NCBI GenBank assembly: GCA_000499405.2
Contig: HG738138.1
Location: 6,136,888-6,200,887, forward strand
Direction: 5' to 3'
Origin: Onchocerca volvulus
Lineage: Eukaryota > Nematoda > Chromadorea > Rhabditida > Onchocercidae
DNA length: 64,000 bases
The stretch's first letter is position 1. Every line of letters begins with the position of its first letter. The translations under genes and the position numbers were made by a program. Below the pieces are notes generated by a model. That model was not told the DNA's origin, did no database searches, and saw only the letters and a list, made by a program, of their open reading frames with translations. Positions 38,772 to 51,393 of this stretch are shown here, piece by piece.

Positions 38772-41643
38772 TAACTTGATCTTTGCTTAACTATTGCTTA
38801 TTGTCTCGTAAATTTGAACTCCATATGCAATATGTTATAAAGATCACTTCGTTAGTCAAAACTTTTTGACTTTGGCTGAATTCCTCCATTTAAAATGCAT
38901 TGTTTCCACATTCTACCAGTTTTTGAAGGCCAATCAAGTGATTCCTTTTTTTTTCTAAATATATCACTTATCAGTGCGCAGTGATTATTCGCTGTCATTG
39001 ACCGAAAAACATTTTCTGATCATAATTTGCTGTGTTATCATGAATGTCATTAATAGCTTACTTGGTGAATATAATCCGGAAGACATATATTTCGATTATT
39101 CGTCTCGCTTCTGTATTTTTTTTGGTTTAAAAATGATTTGTATGAATCTCTACCCGCATTTCTCCCGTATTATCTACCTTATATTTTTTTTTCGGAGTAT
39201 TCAGTTTGAATATTTACTTCTGATCAGTAATTCCTGCTTTATTGTCGAATTCAGGGTACTAATTAATTAGTGGCATGCAAGACGGACAATAAAGTCATTT
39301 TTTATAAAAACCATCTAGTGTTATTAGACTTTTCTTGGACCACCATTAAGTTGTCCATCGTATGCGGCTAGCTACTAGATCTTGCCAACTTTGTTTTCAA
39401 AAACTCATGTCAACACTGTTTGACCATCATAGTTGACACAGGATACCTAGATAGGATCTTTAAATCAGACCTGAAAAGGAAAAGAAAATTTTATAGTTTA
39501 AGATTGACGAAGACCATCAAAACCATAAGATTATGTAGCCAGCTAATATCAACATTTCCTGATAGTACTTAACTGTAGATTGGTCTTTGCTGTTACAACT
39601 ATGAATCTCTTACAGAAGACTGAAGATTCCTAAAGATGTCCCTTTCACCGTATTCAGTTAGATGATTCACTGCTTGTAACTGACTACGAAAAATTTATCC
39701 AAATATTATCTGTTGCAAAAAAAAAAAAAAAAAAACTTGGCGCAAGCAAAAGCAAGTTATGGAATTGTGAAAAGAAGAGTGCATTATAAAGTGATCAGTG
39801 ATAATGACTAATTTAATCAAATAGTTTAAGCGACTAAAATGAATTACGAGTATGCGGAATTGTCATACGATGCCAAAGAACTTCTTAATCACATCCACAA
39901 CAAATTTTTTGTTTTAAATCGAATTGAATCACACTTTGTCTTTCAAAATCAAGTGTCATAGTCACCCATAGTACTTAACCCAATGATGGATGCACAAGTA
40001 ATACCTCCAAGTGAAACCACAATTTTTTTCTTTTTTTGTTCTGATGCATGTTTGATCTCTCTATCCGAAATATAGTCATGATTTCTAGATAGAATATAGT
40101 GGTTAGCTCAAGATAAACTTCAATTTCATATAGCATTTCCTTTGCAGGACATTCTTGTGGTTCTTTGGAAAATCGAAACATTACATTATGCCATTTCTAT
40201 TCGTTCCTCATTAAGTATAATTAATGAGTTAGGGTTTTAATTTTTCAGATTACTTTTTTCTCGTATTCTATCAGATAAAAAACCGAATTTAGAGTATAAA
40301 AATGTACAATTTGTCATTTGTATAATAGTTATTCCATGTGCCGATCACTGTGTTAACCTATATTTTGCTTTGAATTATTCAATAATTCAGCAGGAAGAAC
40401 TAATTTTCCTTTTGTTAATCCATCTTTGTTCCCGTCATTCCTCCAATCATATAACATGATAGAGTGCCTGATACTAAGAAAAATGTATAGGATGGGAAAT
40501 GCGCATTCCTAGAAGCATAGAGTGAGAAAATTTCAGTTACTTTCCGTTGCTGAAACATTAAAAATTTAGAATTTATGTTAATTAATTTGTCTCATAATTA
40601 AGAAATTTTTTAATGATAGCTTCTTTCTCTGGTAACCAACAATTTATAGCCCATTTCGATAAATTCTACACAATATCACCACTTCATTCCGCTTTATTTG
40701 TATTCTACAGAAGCATGAAAAGATTATGCTAAATTTTTAATTTTTCTGTCACATTAAATCTTACGAACGTTTTTCAATCAATTATTCATTGTAATTGTTT
40801 AGTTATTTTTCAAACTATTCTGTTTTCACCTTGTTTGCATGGACCAGTCTATAATCCAATTCGATCCGATCTGATCCATCTCTAATTCGTAGTTCATTTA
40901 AAGACTCTCCCAACTGTTGAAGAAATTAAATTTTGATACAAGAAACAGAAAAGCGAATTCTCCACGGAATGATTATATGAAAATAGCACAAAAATTTGTA
41001 GAAGACAGAGTGCGTAATAACCTGCACGAGAGCACATCTTTCAGAGTGATGGAAAATCGCGAAGGAATACGATTCAGCGGCCGAAATGGACAGGGCAACT
41101 AACTGAAAGAAACAAATGGACGGTGTGTTGAGTCGCTCCATTGTCTTCCGTTTTGCGAAATTCCATTCTGCGACGAGTTGCGAATTGCAGTGAAGGGTGG
41201 GTGGGAAGCAATGTTGGATGATAATTGGGAAGTATTCTTTTGAAGAATGGTGGTTTCTATGTGCATCATTTTGATAAAGTAAATCAGAAAAAAAGCGGTA
41301 TCAATTTTAGAAAAGGAATATATTTCAGAAATATCAGTGCTGCTTTCATCTAGCCTCTATATGTTACAGTTTTTTAGTGTTCATTTCTCAAACGAATTTT
41401 ACTTGTAAATTGAATGAATGGTGATGTTCTTTAATCCTTTAAGAATTAATGGAAAATAGAAATGAAGCAGTGAAATTAGATCGGAAATTTTCCAAGATGA
41501 AACTGCTAATGTCTATAATTCTAGTCGTTTCATTGTTTGTTTTTGTTGTTGAAGAGAAGGATTCATATTGTTGGAAGAGAGGTTTGGAAATTTTCGGCAA
41601 GTAAGAATAATTTTTTAGGTAATAAAAATCTTCTGTGTATAGA
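38772..41643. other. intergenic region and ERp44 5' region
   Basis: AT-rich with a poly-A at about 39717-39736 and short frames on both strands (for example 40917-41102), none of which resembles a known protein. A less AT-rich patch at about 41030-41220 may be the ERp44 promoter. A short open exon-like frame at 41449-41600 is described under the ERp44 findings. Confidence 0.45.
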
Positions 41644-44475
41644 ATGATAATAAGGAGTTATTGGTTACCGCTTATAATTTTGTCTTTGCCATCTGTATTC
41701 GCGAATGTCATTTGGTTGGATATGGATAATCATGATGGTATCATCAAAAGTGCTCAGGTATAAGATTCTGCAAGATTTTTCTCAAATTTTCTCGACAGAT
41801 TTAGTAACATTGTAGATCGAAGATGTCATTTCAATCATTTTTAAAAGATGCAGAAACCAATTATGCTGTAAGAAAGAATGGTTAGTCTGCTTAAACAAAC
41901 GATATCAATTAGTGATTTTTGTCATTGAAAAAGAAGTAGTTTTCATTTTAAATTCTGATAACTATGTTGGCTGTATTATTAAATGTAGTAGGAAGAATAA
42001 TTGATGTTAAACAAAACGTTAATTTTGCTTTGCACGTTATTCTGTTTGCTTAAAATGAATCCAGGAACGAAGGTACTTAAAAGCTATATTTAACCTATAA
42101 ATTCGACCATCACAATTCACATAACTTACTTTTAACTAAACTTTGAGAATAAATGAATTGTTATTTCTTTTCAGTTTAATGCTACTATATTTTGATCTTT
42201 TGTGTGTTGTTTCGTCCCCATTGACCTAATCCCAAAACTTTATTGTTTAGAAACAGTTATTGACTGAACTGATCCAAATCCCATTATCTCTTAGTTCTTG
42301 TACTGATATTTTATGTGAAATCATTGCAAGTTCTTTAAAGAGTGTGCTGATAATTATAAATGCTGACATTTCGTCACTGTGGAGATTTAGAGCACAAAAG
42401 ATTCCATTCATGAATAAAATCATGGGAAAAATAAATCAAAGGAAAAATTATCTCGGACTTGTTTTTAGATTGCTTATGTTTAAAAAATACAGTTACTGTT
42501 GAAAATTAATGTATTCTGGTTTTGTTCAGGTTGTATTTGTTGCGTTTTGTGCTGATTGGTGCCCATTTAGTCGTCGACTTAGACCAGTTTTTGAGGAAGC
42601 TGCTGCAACATTTGCACAAGAGAATCCTACAGCAAATGTAATTTGGGCTCTTGTGGATAGCGTCGAACAAGTAAAGTTTTGCTAGATAAAGTTAACTGAT
42701 GTATTCCTTTATATCGATAAAAAGAACTCTGTATAATAGGAATGCTCATTTTCTGTTGTTTAAGTTCACACTGTTTATAGGCAAAAATTGCTGACAAGTA
42801 CTCTGTTAGTAAATATCCAACAATGAAAGTTTTTATCAATGGAGAATTAGCGAATAAAGAATACAGGTATTTTCGTTACATTACTTGGTACTATTTGCAT
42901 GTTTACAAACAAGAGTTGCTCTATATTGTTTGATTTCGGTGTAAAAAATTCATTCTACTTAATTGTCAGGTCCACGCGCTCAGTTGAAGCACTCACAGAG
43001 TTTGTTAAACGACAGCTGTCATCCAGCATAAAAGATTTTGCTAGTAAAAAAGATCTGGAGCAGCAAATGGACAAATCCAAAAGAAATGTGATTGCTTATT
43101 TTGCAGACAAAAATAGCGATGAATATCGCAGTTTCCAGGTTGCATTTTTTGCCAGCTTCAGGTTACTTCTTATATCAGTTTTTAAATAGTTTTTATGAAT
43201 TGCATTTTGGGATTTATAGAAGGTTGCTACTATTTTGCGCGAAGATTGTGCATTTTGGGTTGGCATTAACGAAGATTTGAAAGCTGTGAATGGGAGCATG
43301 ATGCATTTCCGAGATCCAGATACTGAAGATGAGCAGAAGGTTGATATTTCGTTGAGATTTAATAATTGCTTTCGGCACTATCTGGAAATAAGCGGTAAAA
43401 TCTGTAATTATTGAGAGAGGTTGGATTTGTAAAGTTATTTTAATATATTATGAATTCTGAAGTATTCTATGCACCGAAATTTTATTTCAGTTCACGGGTA
43501 ATTTTACGGACTACAATTATATAAAGCAATGGCTTACAGACAAGTGTATACCACTCGTACGGGAAGTCACATTTGAAAATGTTGAAGAGCTGACAGAAGA
43601 AGGCCTACCATTCTTGCTTTTCTTCAGAAATCCTGAGAACAAAGAAGGCGACAAAAAGTTTACTGAATTGGTAAATTGTATTTCATGGTACTTTTTTTTT
43701 TTTTTTTGGTGGGTGAAGAAATTTCGGTTCTTAGAAGTTTGAATAAACATTGGTTTATAATTTAGGTCCATCACTTCCTTTGAGCCAGTATTTTCTATGA
43801 TTTATTTGAAGTTGCTCATTAAACATTTCTCATTTGCAGGTAATGCGTGAACTTTATGATCAGAAAAATACAATCAATGCTTTACTCGCAGATGGTCATA
43901 AATTTGCACATCCGCTAAAACATTTAGGAAAAACTGAAGATGATTTGCCGATCTTAGCTATTGATTCGTTTCAACATATGTTTTTGTTTGACAATATGAA
44001 TGAATTATACGTTCCTGGAAGGCTTCGGCAGGTATATTTCATTTATATTCGTTGAAATTGTAGTGTGATATTTTGGGTGCTATTCCAGTAGAGAACGCTT
44101 CCCTTGAGATTGTGAATACTTCTTATCTTGCAATTCCCAGTATTTTTAAACTCTCGTTGCTTTATTTTATATCTACTTCTACTATAGTATGGATTTCCTG
44201 TTTTTTGCTAAATCGATGCAGTGCACTTGGAGCTAAATTAAGATCTTCTATTTCAGTTTGTTCTCGACCTGAATTCTGGAAAATTGCACAAAGAGTTTCA
44301 TGAAAAAATGGATCAGGAAATGCTAGATTTGCAAAAACTGGCTTTGAGAAAACTTGAAACGTTTGCTGAAAGTAACGTAAAACCACCGTCATTTGCAACA
44401 CCTCCTCCTTCTATTTTCAAGGAATTGAAGCCTTCGGAAAATCGCTATTCTTTGTTAAGGAAAACTGAATTATAG
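41644..44475 (+). CDS. ERP44: ERp44, thioredoxin-family ER chaperone, 406 aa
   Basis: Exons 41644-41757, 42530-42670, 42781-42866, 42970-43138, 43220-43339, 43491-43670, 43840-44031 and 44257-44475 (TAG); all phases fit. The 406-residue length equals human ERp44. A signal peptide (MIIRSYWLPLIILSLPSVFA) leads to IWLDMDN and the first thioredoxin domain, with active-site region ADWCPFS (Cys49; human has CRFS). This is followed by SKRNVIAYFADK, EDCAFWVG, FTGNFTDYNYIKQWL, LVREVTFEN, EELTEEGLPFLLFF, LAIDSFQHMFLF and a C-terminal KTEL, a KDEL-type retrieval signal. ERp44 retains Ero1 and unassembled cargo by mixed disulfides through the single Cys of CxFS and cycles between ER and Golgi by KDEL-receptor retrieval. 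A splice acceptor lies one base before the ATG, suggesting trans-splicing or a 5' exon. Confidence 0.95.
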
Positions 44476-47016
44476 TTCATAAATCTTATTTTAATGTTAT
44501 CTTTAAAATGGAAGTGATAATTCCCGGGCAGCTATTGCCGTCTGTTGCATTCGTTATTCGACCTAAAATTTCAGACTGTTTTTGAAGTGCGTTATGAAGT
44601 AGTTTAATTGTCCCAGCGGTTCAGTTCTTATTGCACAGCGCTATGTTTTATAATTATTTTTATACTTAACTTCAATCACTTCTAGATAATTTCATTTGTA
44701 TGAATCTTAGTTCTTATTTCACAGATTTTTAATATGGAAAATAACTATGTGATTTATTTACGAATCTTTTTGCGAATGTTGGATTTCTACTTCATGCTCT
44801 TGTCTCTCCGTACCTGTTTCGTAATTAATTGGAATATTTTATGCCGGAAGGAAAAGTATTATTGTTATATTCGTCGTTTGCATGGCTCACCAGATATTTT
44901 AGATCGGGATTTTGGTATTTCACCGCTCTTATCTTTTTTTGATATTTGAGACTAACTGAAGATTTTCTTAGTATGTATAATTCTTAGTAAGATTATCCTC
45001 TCTTCTTTCTCCTTTTGTCTCTCGCGATCGTCTGCACTGTATATTAGATGTTTCTGCTGCCATTTGCTCTTATTGTCTTCATTATCATTACTAATTATCA
45101 CAATTAGTATTATTAACTATTTTTTTTATTTTTTATCACTATTAATATTATTATTATTATTATTGATTATTGATTATTAGTATTATTACTATCATAATTA
45201 CTATGCCTCTATGTGGTGTAGCATACGATGATTCCAAAAGACTGTATCATCTTGTTTTAATTCATCCAAGTTTCTATGTATCTCGTTTAACTGTTGCTCC
45301 ATCACTGGTTTTTCGTAGTTGAGCAGTGAATTGTCGAGTTTACTGATTAAGTGCGCTTCTTTTAGTACATGTAGATCAAAGTCTGTAGGATGGACAAACG
45401 AAATTAATAAGGAAAATTTGGCTTAGTTTTTCAAATTAATATCTTAAGCTCTGATTAATTTCGTTTGTTTTATCACTCATATTTTTTATATTTGCGGTTA
45501 TTTTTTATTGGGAAATCCAATGAGCCTAGAATTCAGTTGATTTTCGAATTTAAAAAAAATTTCAGATTCGGAGAGATTTCAATCTGTTACAATCTGGTTG
45601 CTCTGTACTAAGTTACTTAAATTTAAAAAGCACAACTGAACTTTTGAAACTGAAGATGCATTATCTAAAGCACATTCAGATTTAGTTGAAGCAAAAATTT
45701 AATCAGTGTTCATAAGTTGCTTTTCACAATAAACAGAATAAATTTTTAGATTAAATTTAATTTTTTTCTTTCACTCTTTCAGCCTTTTTTTGAGACAGTT
45801 TTTGGTAGCACTTTTTGTTTTGTAAATTTTTACAGTTCTATAAAATCAAATGCATCAACAATTTCAGAAATTCCCGTATTTGTCGAGATCAGTGTTGATA
45901 CTTCGCTGTCATATTCTAATTTGTGCATAAATTCACTTCTTCCGGAATTTTTTCAGCTGCATTTATGCTTGCATATCATCTATTTGGAGGTGTTGTGCGT
46001 CTTAATTTAACAGTCTTGCAAGAATTCAATAGGTTAATCAATTTAGTAATCGGTAAATCAGGAACTTTTGTTCATTCACAGTTGCACAGCTTGTACTATA
46101 TGTGGTCAATTTATTGATGCAGTTAATAAAATGATAAACATTTAAAAAACAGTTTCAACAGTTTAAAGTAGATTATATCAATATGATGACACAATTAATA
46201 GTACACTCTGCTTATAACTTTCAATCAATATCACCTCTTGGTTAAAGGTAGTCGATGCATTGTTTGTTCTAACATTCTAAATTTTCAAATTGATAGTTCT
46301 TACTAGCTACTGATTGCGCAGTTGCGAAGCTATGTCTCCTACGCTTTGTGTCTACACCATTCAGTAGCCCAGAATATTATCACATTGTAAAATGATAAGC
46401 CAGTGACTACGGCGTCATTCTTATCACTCTATTTAGTTATCGTCAGAAGCTGACATTTCTTTTTATTTTCCATAAATTGCTCATTAATAATCAGTATTCT
46501 ACGCATATCCCTTATATTTTTCGTCAATTTGAATAGAAAATTTGCAAAGTCCAACAAATTCAGATTCTGACTGGAAAATCTGTTACGGAAATATTCCAAC
46601 AGAAATTCGACCTTTGGGGACCCATGAAAAACACTTTTTTCGATCCTCACGTTTTTAGCAAAACTACTTTTTATTAACAATTTTGCTGATCAAGATAAAG
46701 AAGTAACGCCTGCTTTTTGTGTAAGCATAAAGTTTAAAAGATTGTTGTAACAGAAGTATAAAAACATTTTAGTCGAAAGATTGGTAAAGTTTTATCACTT
46801 TCTTCAAGAAGTATGATAAAATACTTTTTTTTTTTTTTTTTTTGACAAAAGAAGTATTTGGCAAAATGCAAAGCACTATATTTTTCTAAGAAATATTTGA
46901 CAATATTTGATAAAAAATATAAAATACTATTTCAATTTTCAATTTCAAATTTCTACATTGCTTTCACTTAGAGAAAAAAACGATATGCCTGTCAATTCCA
47001 GTTGATTAGTTAGTAA
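44476..47016. other. intergenic region between ERp44 and the CDF transporter
   Basis: AT-rich, with a degenerate ATT/TTA trinucleotide stretch near 45085-45205 and a T-run at about 46820-46842. Short frames on both strands (up to 83 codons) carry no recognisable domain. Part is expected to be ERp44 3' UTR. Confidence 0.5.
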
Positions 47017-49222
47017 ATGAATCAGGAGGAAAGACAAGTTTTACTTGGAAACAATTGTGGATCTAGTAACAATTATTCGGGAGAATTGCCGTCTAAATAT
47101 ATAGTAACAGATCAGCCTTGTCAAGTTAACTTTTCGTTCTGGAAAAGAAGACAACACAAAAAACTTCTCCGTAAGGTTATATTTCGCTTCAAATTTCAAT
47201 TTTCTTTTGTTAATTAATTAACATCTATTACCGCAAGGTGCATGTTGCGAGATTATCAAGAAAATGCAGGAACAAATGCAGTATTTGGTATATTTTTCTG
47301 GAAGAGTATGCTATCCTCTGTTTTGTCTTTTATGTCAGTTTCTCATATAAATAAGAAAAGAGACGAATGTTATGATAAAAGGTCATCAGTTTTCATAATT
47401 TCAGTCTAAAAGTTATTATTCTTACTACCTAGTCATGCTCTAATCTGTCGAAATTGCAGTATAACGAACATCAGGAACGATTGCTATCCTTGTATCGTCA
47501 TGATCAACAACTCTTCACCGATTTTTTGCATAAAGATGCCGTTAAAGCAACAAATGATGAGGCGCAACGAAAACAAAACATAAATAGTATTTTGGCAAAA
47601 ATAACTTTTGCAACAAACATTATTTTGTTGTTTGCTAATGGAATTGCTTCCGTATTATCCGGCTCTCTCTCTATTATCAGGTGTATCTTTTTTTTCTTTT
47701 ATAATTAGGAAATATTTGCGATTCCAAATGTTTCTGGAAATTTTTTAAAATGGTATTATCATCCATATAATATTTACTTATTTTTTTAATTTTTAAAAAT
47801 AGGAAATTTTCATGAAAATAACTAAAAATTTGCTTAACTTAGCACATTCCTCGATTCGGCTGTGGATTGTATTAGTGGAGTACTAATTTATATTAGTACA
47901 TGGGCTATCAATAATACGGATACATTCAACTATCCACGAGGACGAGCACGTTTAGAGCTTATTATTGTTCTGATTTGTTCCGTTATTATGGGTGTTGCCA
48001 ATATTATGATGATTATTCAATCAGTTGAATCAATTATCAACAAGAGTGTGAGATATATGCTGCTTCATTCGCCAAATAATGATAAATTCCAAGAGCGACA
48101 AAACTAGTTGCTTCCTGACTTGTAACTTTACTGGATAATTAAACAACCTTAGAAATGCTAATTTCAATCAGTACTAATTTAAAAATCTTCTAATTTTTGA
48201 ATGCTTCAATTTTCATGCATATTAATTTGTCAGTTGATAATTTCTCGTTTTTTAGCTAACATTATAGCTGTTGAAATATTGACATGTCTTTTAAAAAGTA
48301 CCATTTGCAGATATACCCGAATGCAAGTATAACTACTATTTGCATATTGGTTTCTGCTTGTTCCATAAAAGTATTATTGATGATATTTTGTTATAAACAC
48401 GGTACACCCGGCTCACGGGTTCGTTTCATTTTTTTTTTTTTTCAATAGATATTCCAATTTAATTTAAGGACTGAAAAAAAAGGAAACTTTCTGAGAAACG
48501 AATCAGATCTGTGATATTAATCAATAGTTGCATCTGAATGGCGGATAAAATAACTATAACTGATAAAATCAACAATACTGATTAGAATATTTTCAGACAT
48601 TAGCAATGGATCAACGAAATGATATTATAACAAGTACAGCTGCACTGATTAGTGCTTTTATTGGTGACAAATATTGGCTTTATGCGGATCCAATTGGAGC
48701 CATTTGTGTCTGGTGAAAATATTATTCGTTCTTGAACATAATTCTTGGATTCCATATTTATCCCTCTTTTGAATCTTTCACAAATTTTGCTTCTCATGAT
48801 TTCTTGATATTTGTAATCACTGTCCGATCAGAGTTTTCTTTATGATAATATTTCATCAGTTTTTACAAAAGAGTGACAAACAAGCATGTTGCAGCACATT
48901 TGTGGCATCATCGTGGTTTTTTAATGCAATACACAATATTCCAATGTTGGTGGGTAAACGTGGGGATCAGGAGAATCTATCACGTATCATTCGAATTTGT
49001 GTGGATCACGATGATCACATTAAATGTCTCGATCATGTTATGGTTTATCACACCGGTTCGTTGGCAACAGTGGAAGTACATATTGTATTGGATGATGATT
49101 TGCCACTCAAGATCACTCATGATATTATCGAGTCGCTGACAAAGAAAATCTCGATTCTGCCATTTGTTGAGCGAGCTTTTGTACACGGTGATTACCGTTG
49201 TGATGGTGATTGGGCTGAATGA
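47017..49222 (+). CDS. cation diffusion facilitator (CDF/SLC30-like), probable Mn2+-type, 393 aa
   Basis: Exons 47017-47170, 47238-47287, 47460-47680, 47843-48047, 48311-48418, 48597-48712 and 48895-49222 (TGA); all phases fit. The hydrophilic N-terminus ends in a coiled QEQMQYLYNEHQERLLSLY stretch. Six membrane segments follow, with metal-site motifs DSAVD (residues 146-150) and DQRND (251-255), i.e. DxxxD in both, the pattern of manganese-type CDFs rather than the HxxxD of zinc transporters. The C-terminal cytoplasmic domain has the ferredoxin-like CDF features IPMLVGK, VYHTGSLATVEVHIVLD and ITHDIIESLTKKI, ending FVERAFVHGDY. It should export divalent metal from the cytosol by proton antiport. 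Exon 7 was placed at the TGTTGCAG acceptor (48892-48894) because only that junction joins ICVC to TFVASSWFFNAI in frame; two nearer acceptors give a stop or a wrong frame. The exact substrate is inference. Confidence 0.9.
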
Positions 49223-49269
49223 TTTGATATTCATTCCTTCATTTCTATTCACTTTGCTAGATTTATTGC

Positions 49270-49297
49270 AAAAAAAAAAAAAAAAAAAAAAAAAAAG
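49270..49297. repeat. poly-A tract, 28 nt, just downstream of the CDF stop
   Basis: Uninterrupted A28, starting 48 bp after the TGA of the CDF gene. A genomic homopolymer, probably within the 3' UTR. Confidence 0.9.
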
Positions 49298-50961
49298 TAG
49301 TAACCTACGAATTTGAAGCAATATCTATAGCAAGTAATTCTGATACTTTTTTTGTATCCCAATCCTCAATTAGGATACAAATGAAAACTTGAAGATTGTA
49401 TGGAAGAGCGGGATAAACTCTACAAATCTGTAGAAGAAAAGGGAAGAAGAAAAAGAAAAGGGATTAATTTCTGACCTAAAAATTCTCGAATCGATAGCCA
49501 GTAATTCAAATCAATATGAAAAAGAAAGAAAAAAGTTTATTCCTTTTATTGAAATTGTTATATTTATTTGCGCGTTGTGACCAAACATCGTTAGAGCTCC
49601 TTCATGTGATAGCAATAAGTTCGAGTTATCAGTTATCGTGATTAACCAAATTAGGTTTTTATTGAGTGTTAAAGTTAATTTTCCCTTGGATTATATCAAT
49701 TACTACATGAAACATATTGAATGTTGCTTTGAATTTTGTTCGAAAATTGATGATATTGAAATTTAAGATTTTTTTTTTCCAAAATATGAAGAAATGCATT
49801 CCAGTGCATTTTCCATCATCATCTGTATCTGGTTCTTAATTTGTAAGTTCAGGCAAATCGAATTATTTGATAAATCATATTTTTCTTTACAATCTTCTAA
49901 GTCTTTATCATTCATAATTACTATATATCGTTGAAATTCTGATCATTTATTGTACATGTATCGCTTATTTTTAAGAACAAAAAAATAATGTCTATGAGTC
50001 AAGGCTACAGCTGTCTGGAACTAGTTTTTCGTAAGATATGATATGATACATTTGGCTGGTCAACTTTCAGCACCAAGTATTCAATTAAAATATTTTTATT
50101 TCATAAACTGTGCTTCTAGGAAAGGAGCTACAATAAAGCTTTCTTGTTCCTACTTATTAAATTCAGCTTGCCTTAAATGCTTCATTTGATATTTACCAGC
50201 GTCTTTTTTGCACTGCGAAACAAAAATCGAAAAAGAAATCAAAAATCAAAATTGATAATGGATGATTGACTTTCTATACTTACCTTACCTGCATCATTAT
50301 CAGATTCCGCACTCAGAATTTGAACGATTTTTGTCACTTAACAAGTTTTAGGCAACAAACAGTGGTCATCACCCAATATTGTGGGCAATCTGCAAATCTA
50401 CTTAAAACCATTCATTAAATAGTATACATTTGAAATATCATTTAGAGATGACACTTGAAACTTACCAAAGTAATTGTATTGCCACAAATGCTTTCTACCT
50501 GGTTATGCAAATATGACACTTTCAATCTCTTTTGAACCCTTTAATCTTTTAAATAAAACTCACGTTCTGAGATAATATAATGACGTACAAGACCCGAACA
50601 AATTGTGAATCGTAGTTATTGTAAAACAATAATATGTCCATAAAAGTTTTAAAGTCATGAATAACAAATTATGTATTTTCCAAATAATTTTGGTTGACTG
50701 GCCATAACAATAGTTTCTTTAATTCAAATTTCTCTGCATGCCAAGTGCATCAAATGAGAATATCAGAATTATAAACGTAATTAATTTTAACTATCATAAA
50801 TTAGAACAAAAACAAAATTATAGTATAATTTGCGCTTTGAATTTTGAAATTCAATCATTCCTTCTCAGATTGCAAAGTTTTTAAATAAGAAAGAAAAATT
50901 AATTTCGCATTAACTTCAGCAACATATTTGAAAAAGTTACGAAACAATATTTAAATGTCTA

Positions 50962-51393
50962 ATGGCTACATCAGAAGTACTCTTCCATTGCAGTTCTCAA
51001 GAGAAAAAATTGCATTACTTTGCTCATCTGATGATGGAAGAATTATATTTTTGGAGCGTATGTATGGGAGATACTCAGCAAAACTGGTCACAGAAAAATT
51101 TGGCAAAATTTGTACAAATGATTTCCTAATTGCCATCAACACGAGCAGATTGATTTATGACAGAGAAACTGGCAAGCAAAACTGAAGAACAGATGATGAA
51201 TCGTTCATTGAGTTCTTTTATAAGGTTCATTATTAACGGAACAAATCGTTTTTCAAACATTGCTTTGGTTTCTTTTTTTTCCTCGATGGGAAATGCCATG
51301 CTAGGAAAAATAAAAAGAAGCCATGACATAAAAAATATGCTGTGTGCAACAAGCGATCCATCCATGGAAGTAAAGCCATATCTAAAATCATAA
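50962..51393 (+). pseudogene. possible broken coding frame with two in-frame stops
   Basis: One frame reads MATSEVLFHCSSQEK from 50962 and meets a TAA and soon after a TGA (about 51127-51150). It then resumes without frameshift as MTEKLASKTEEQMMNRSLSS to a stop at 51391-51393. Composition (Ser, Lys, Glu, Met) on both sides is protein-like. No usable intron removes the stops. It may be a decayed intronless gene copy or chance; a faint likeness to a small proteasome-assembly chaperone was noticed but is too weak to name. Confidence 0.2.

Noticed and set aside
48842..48894. Nearer acceptors for the last CDF exon (before 48837 and at about 48859)
   Set aside because: The first creates a TGA at the joined codon and the second puts the conserved C-terminal domain out of frame. 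Only the acceptor at 48892-48894 works.
48873..49139. Alternative 88-codon frame overlapping the CDF C-terminal exon
   Set aside because: A +1 shadow of the conserved cation-transporter domain, with no meaning of its own.
48980..49321. Antisense 113-codon frame over the CDF 3' end
   Set aside because: Poly-Phe comes from the A28 tract on the other strand; the rest is a shadow of the CDF exon.
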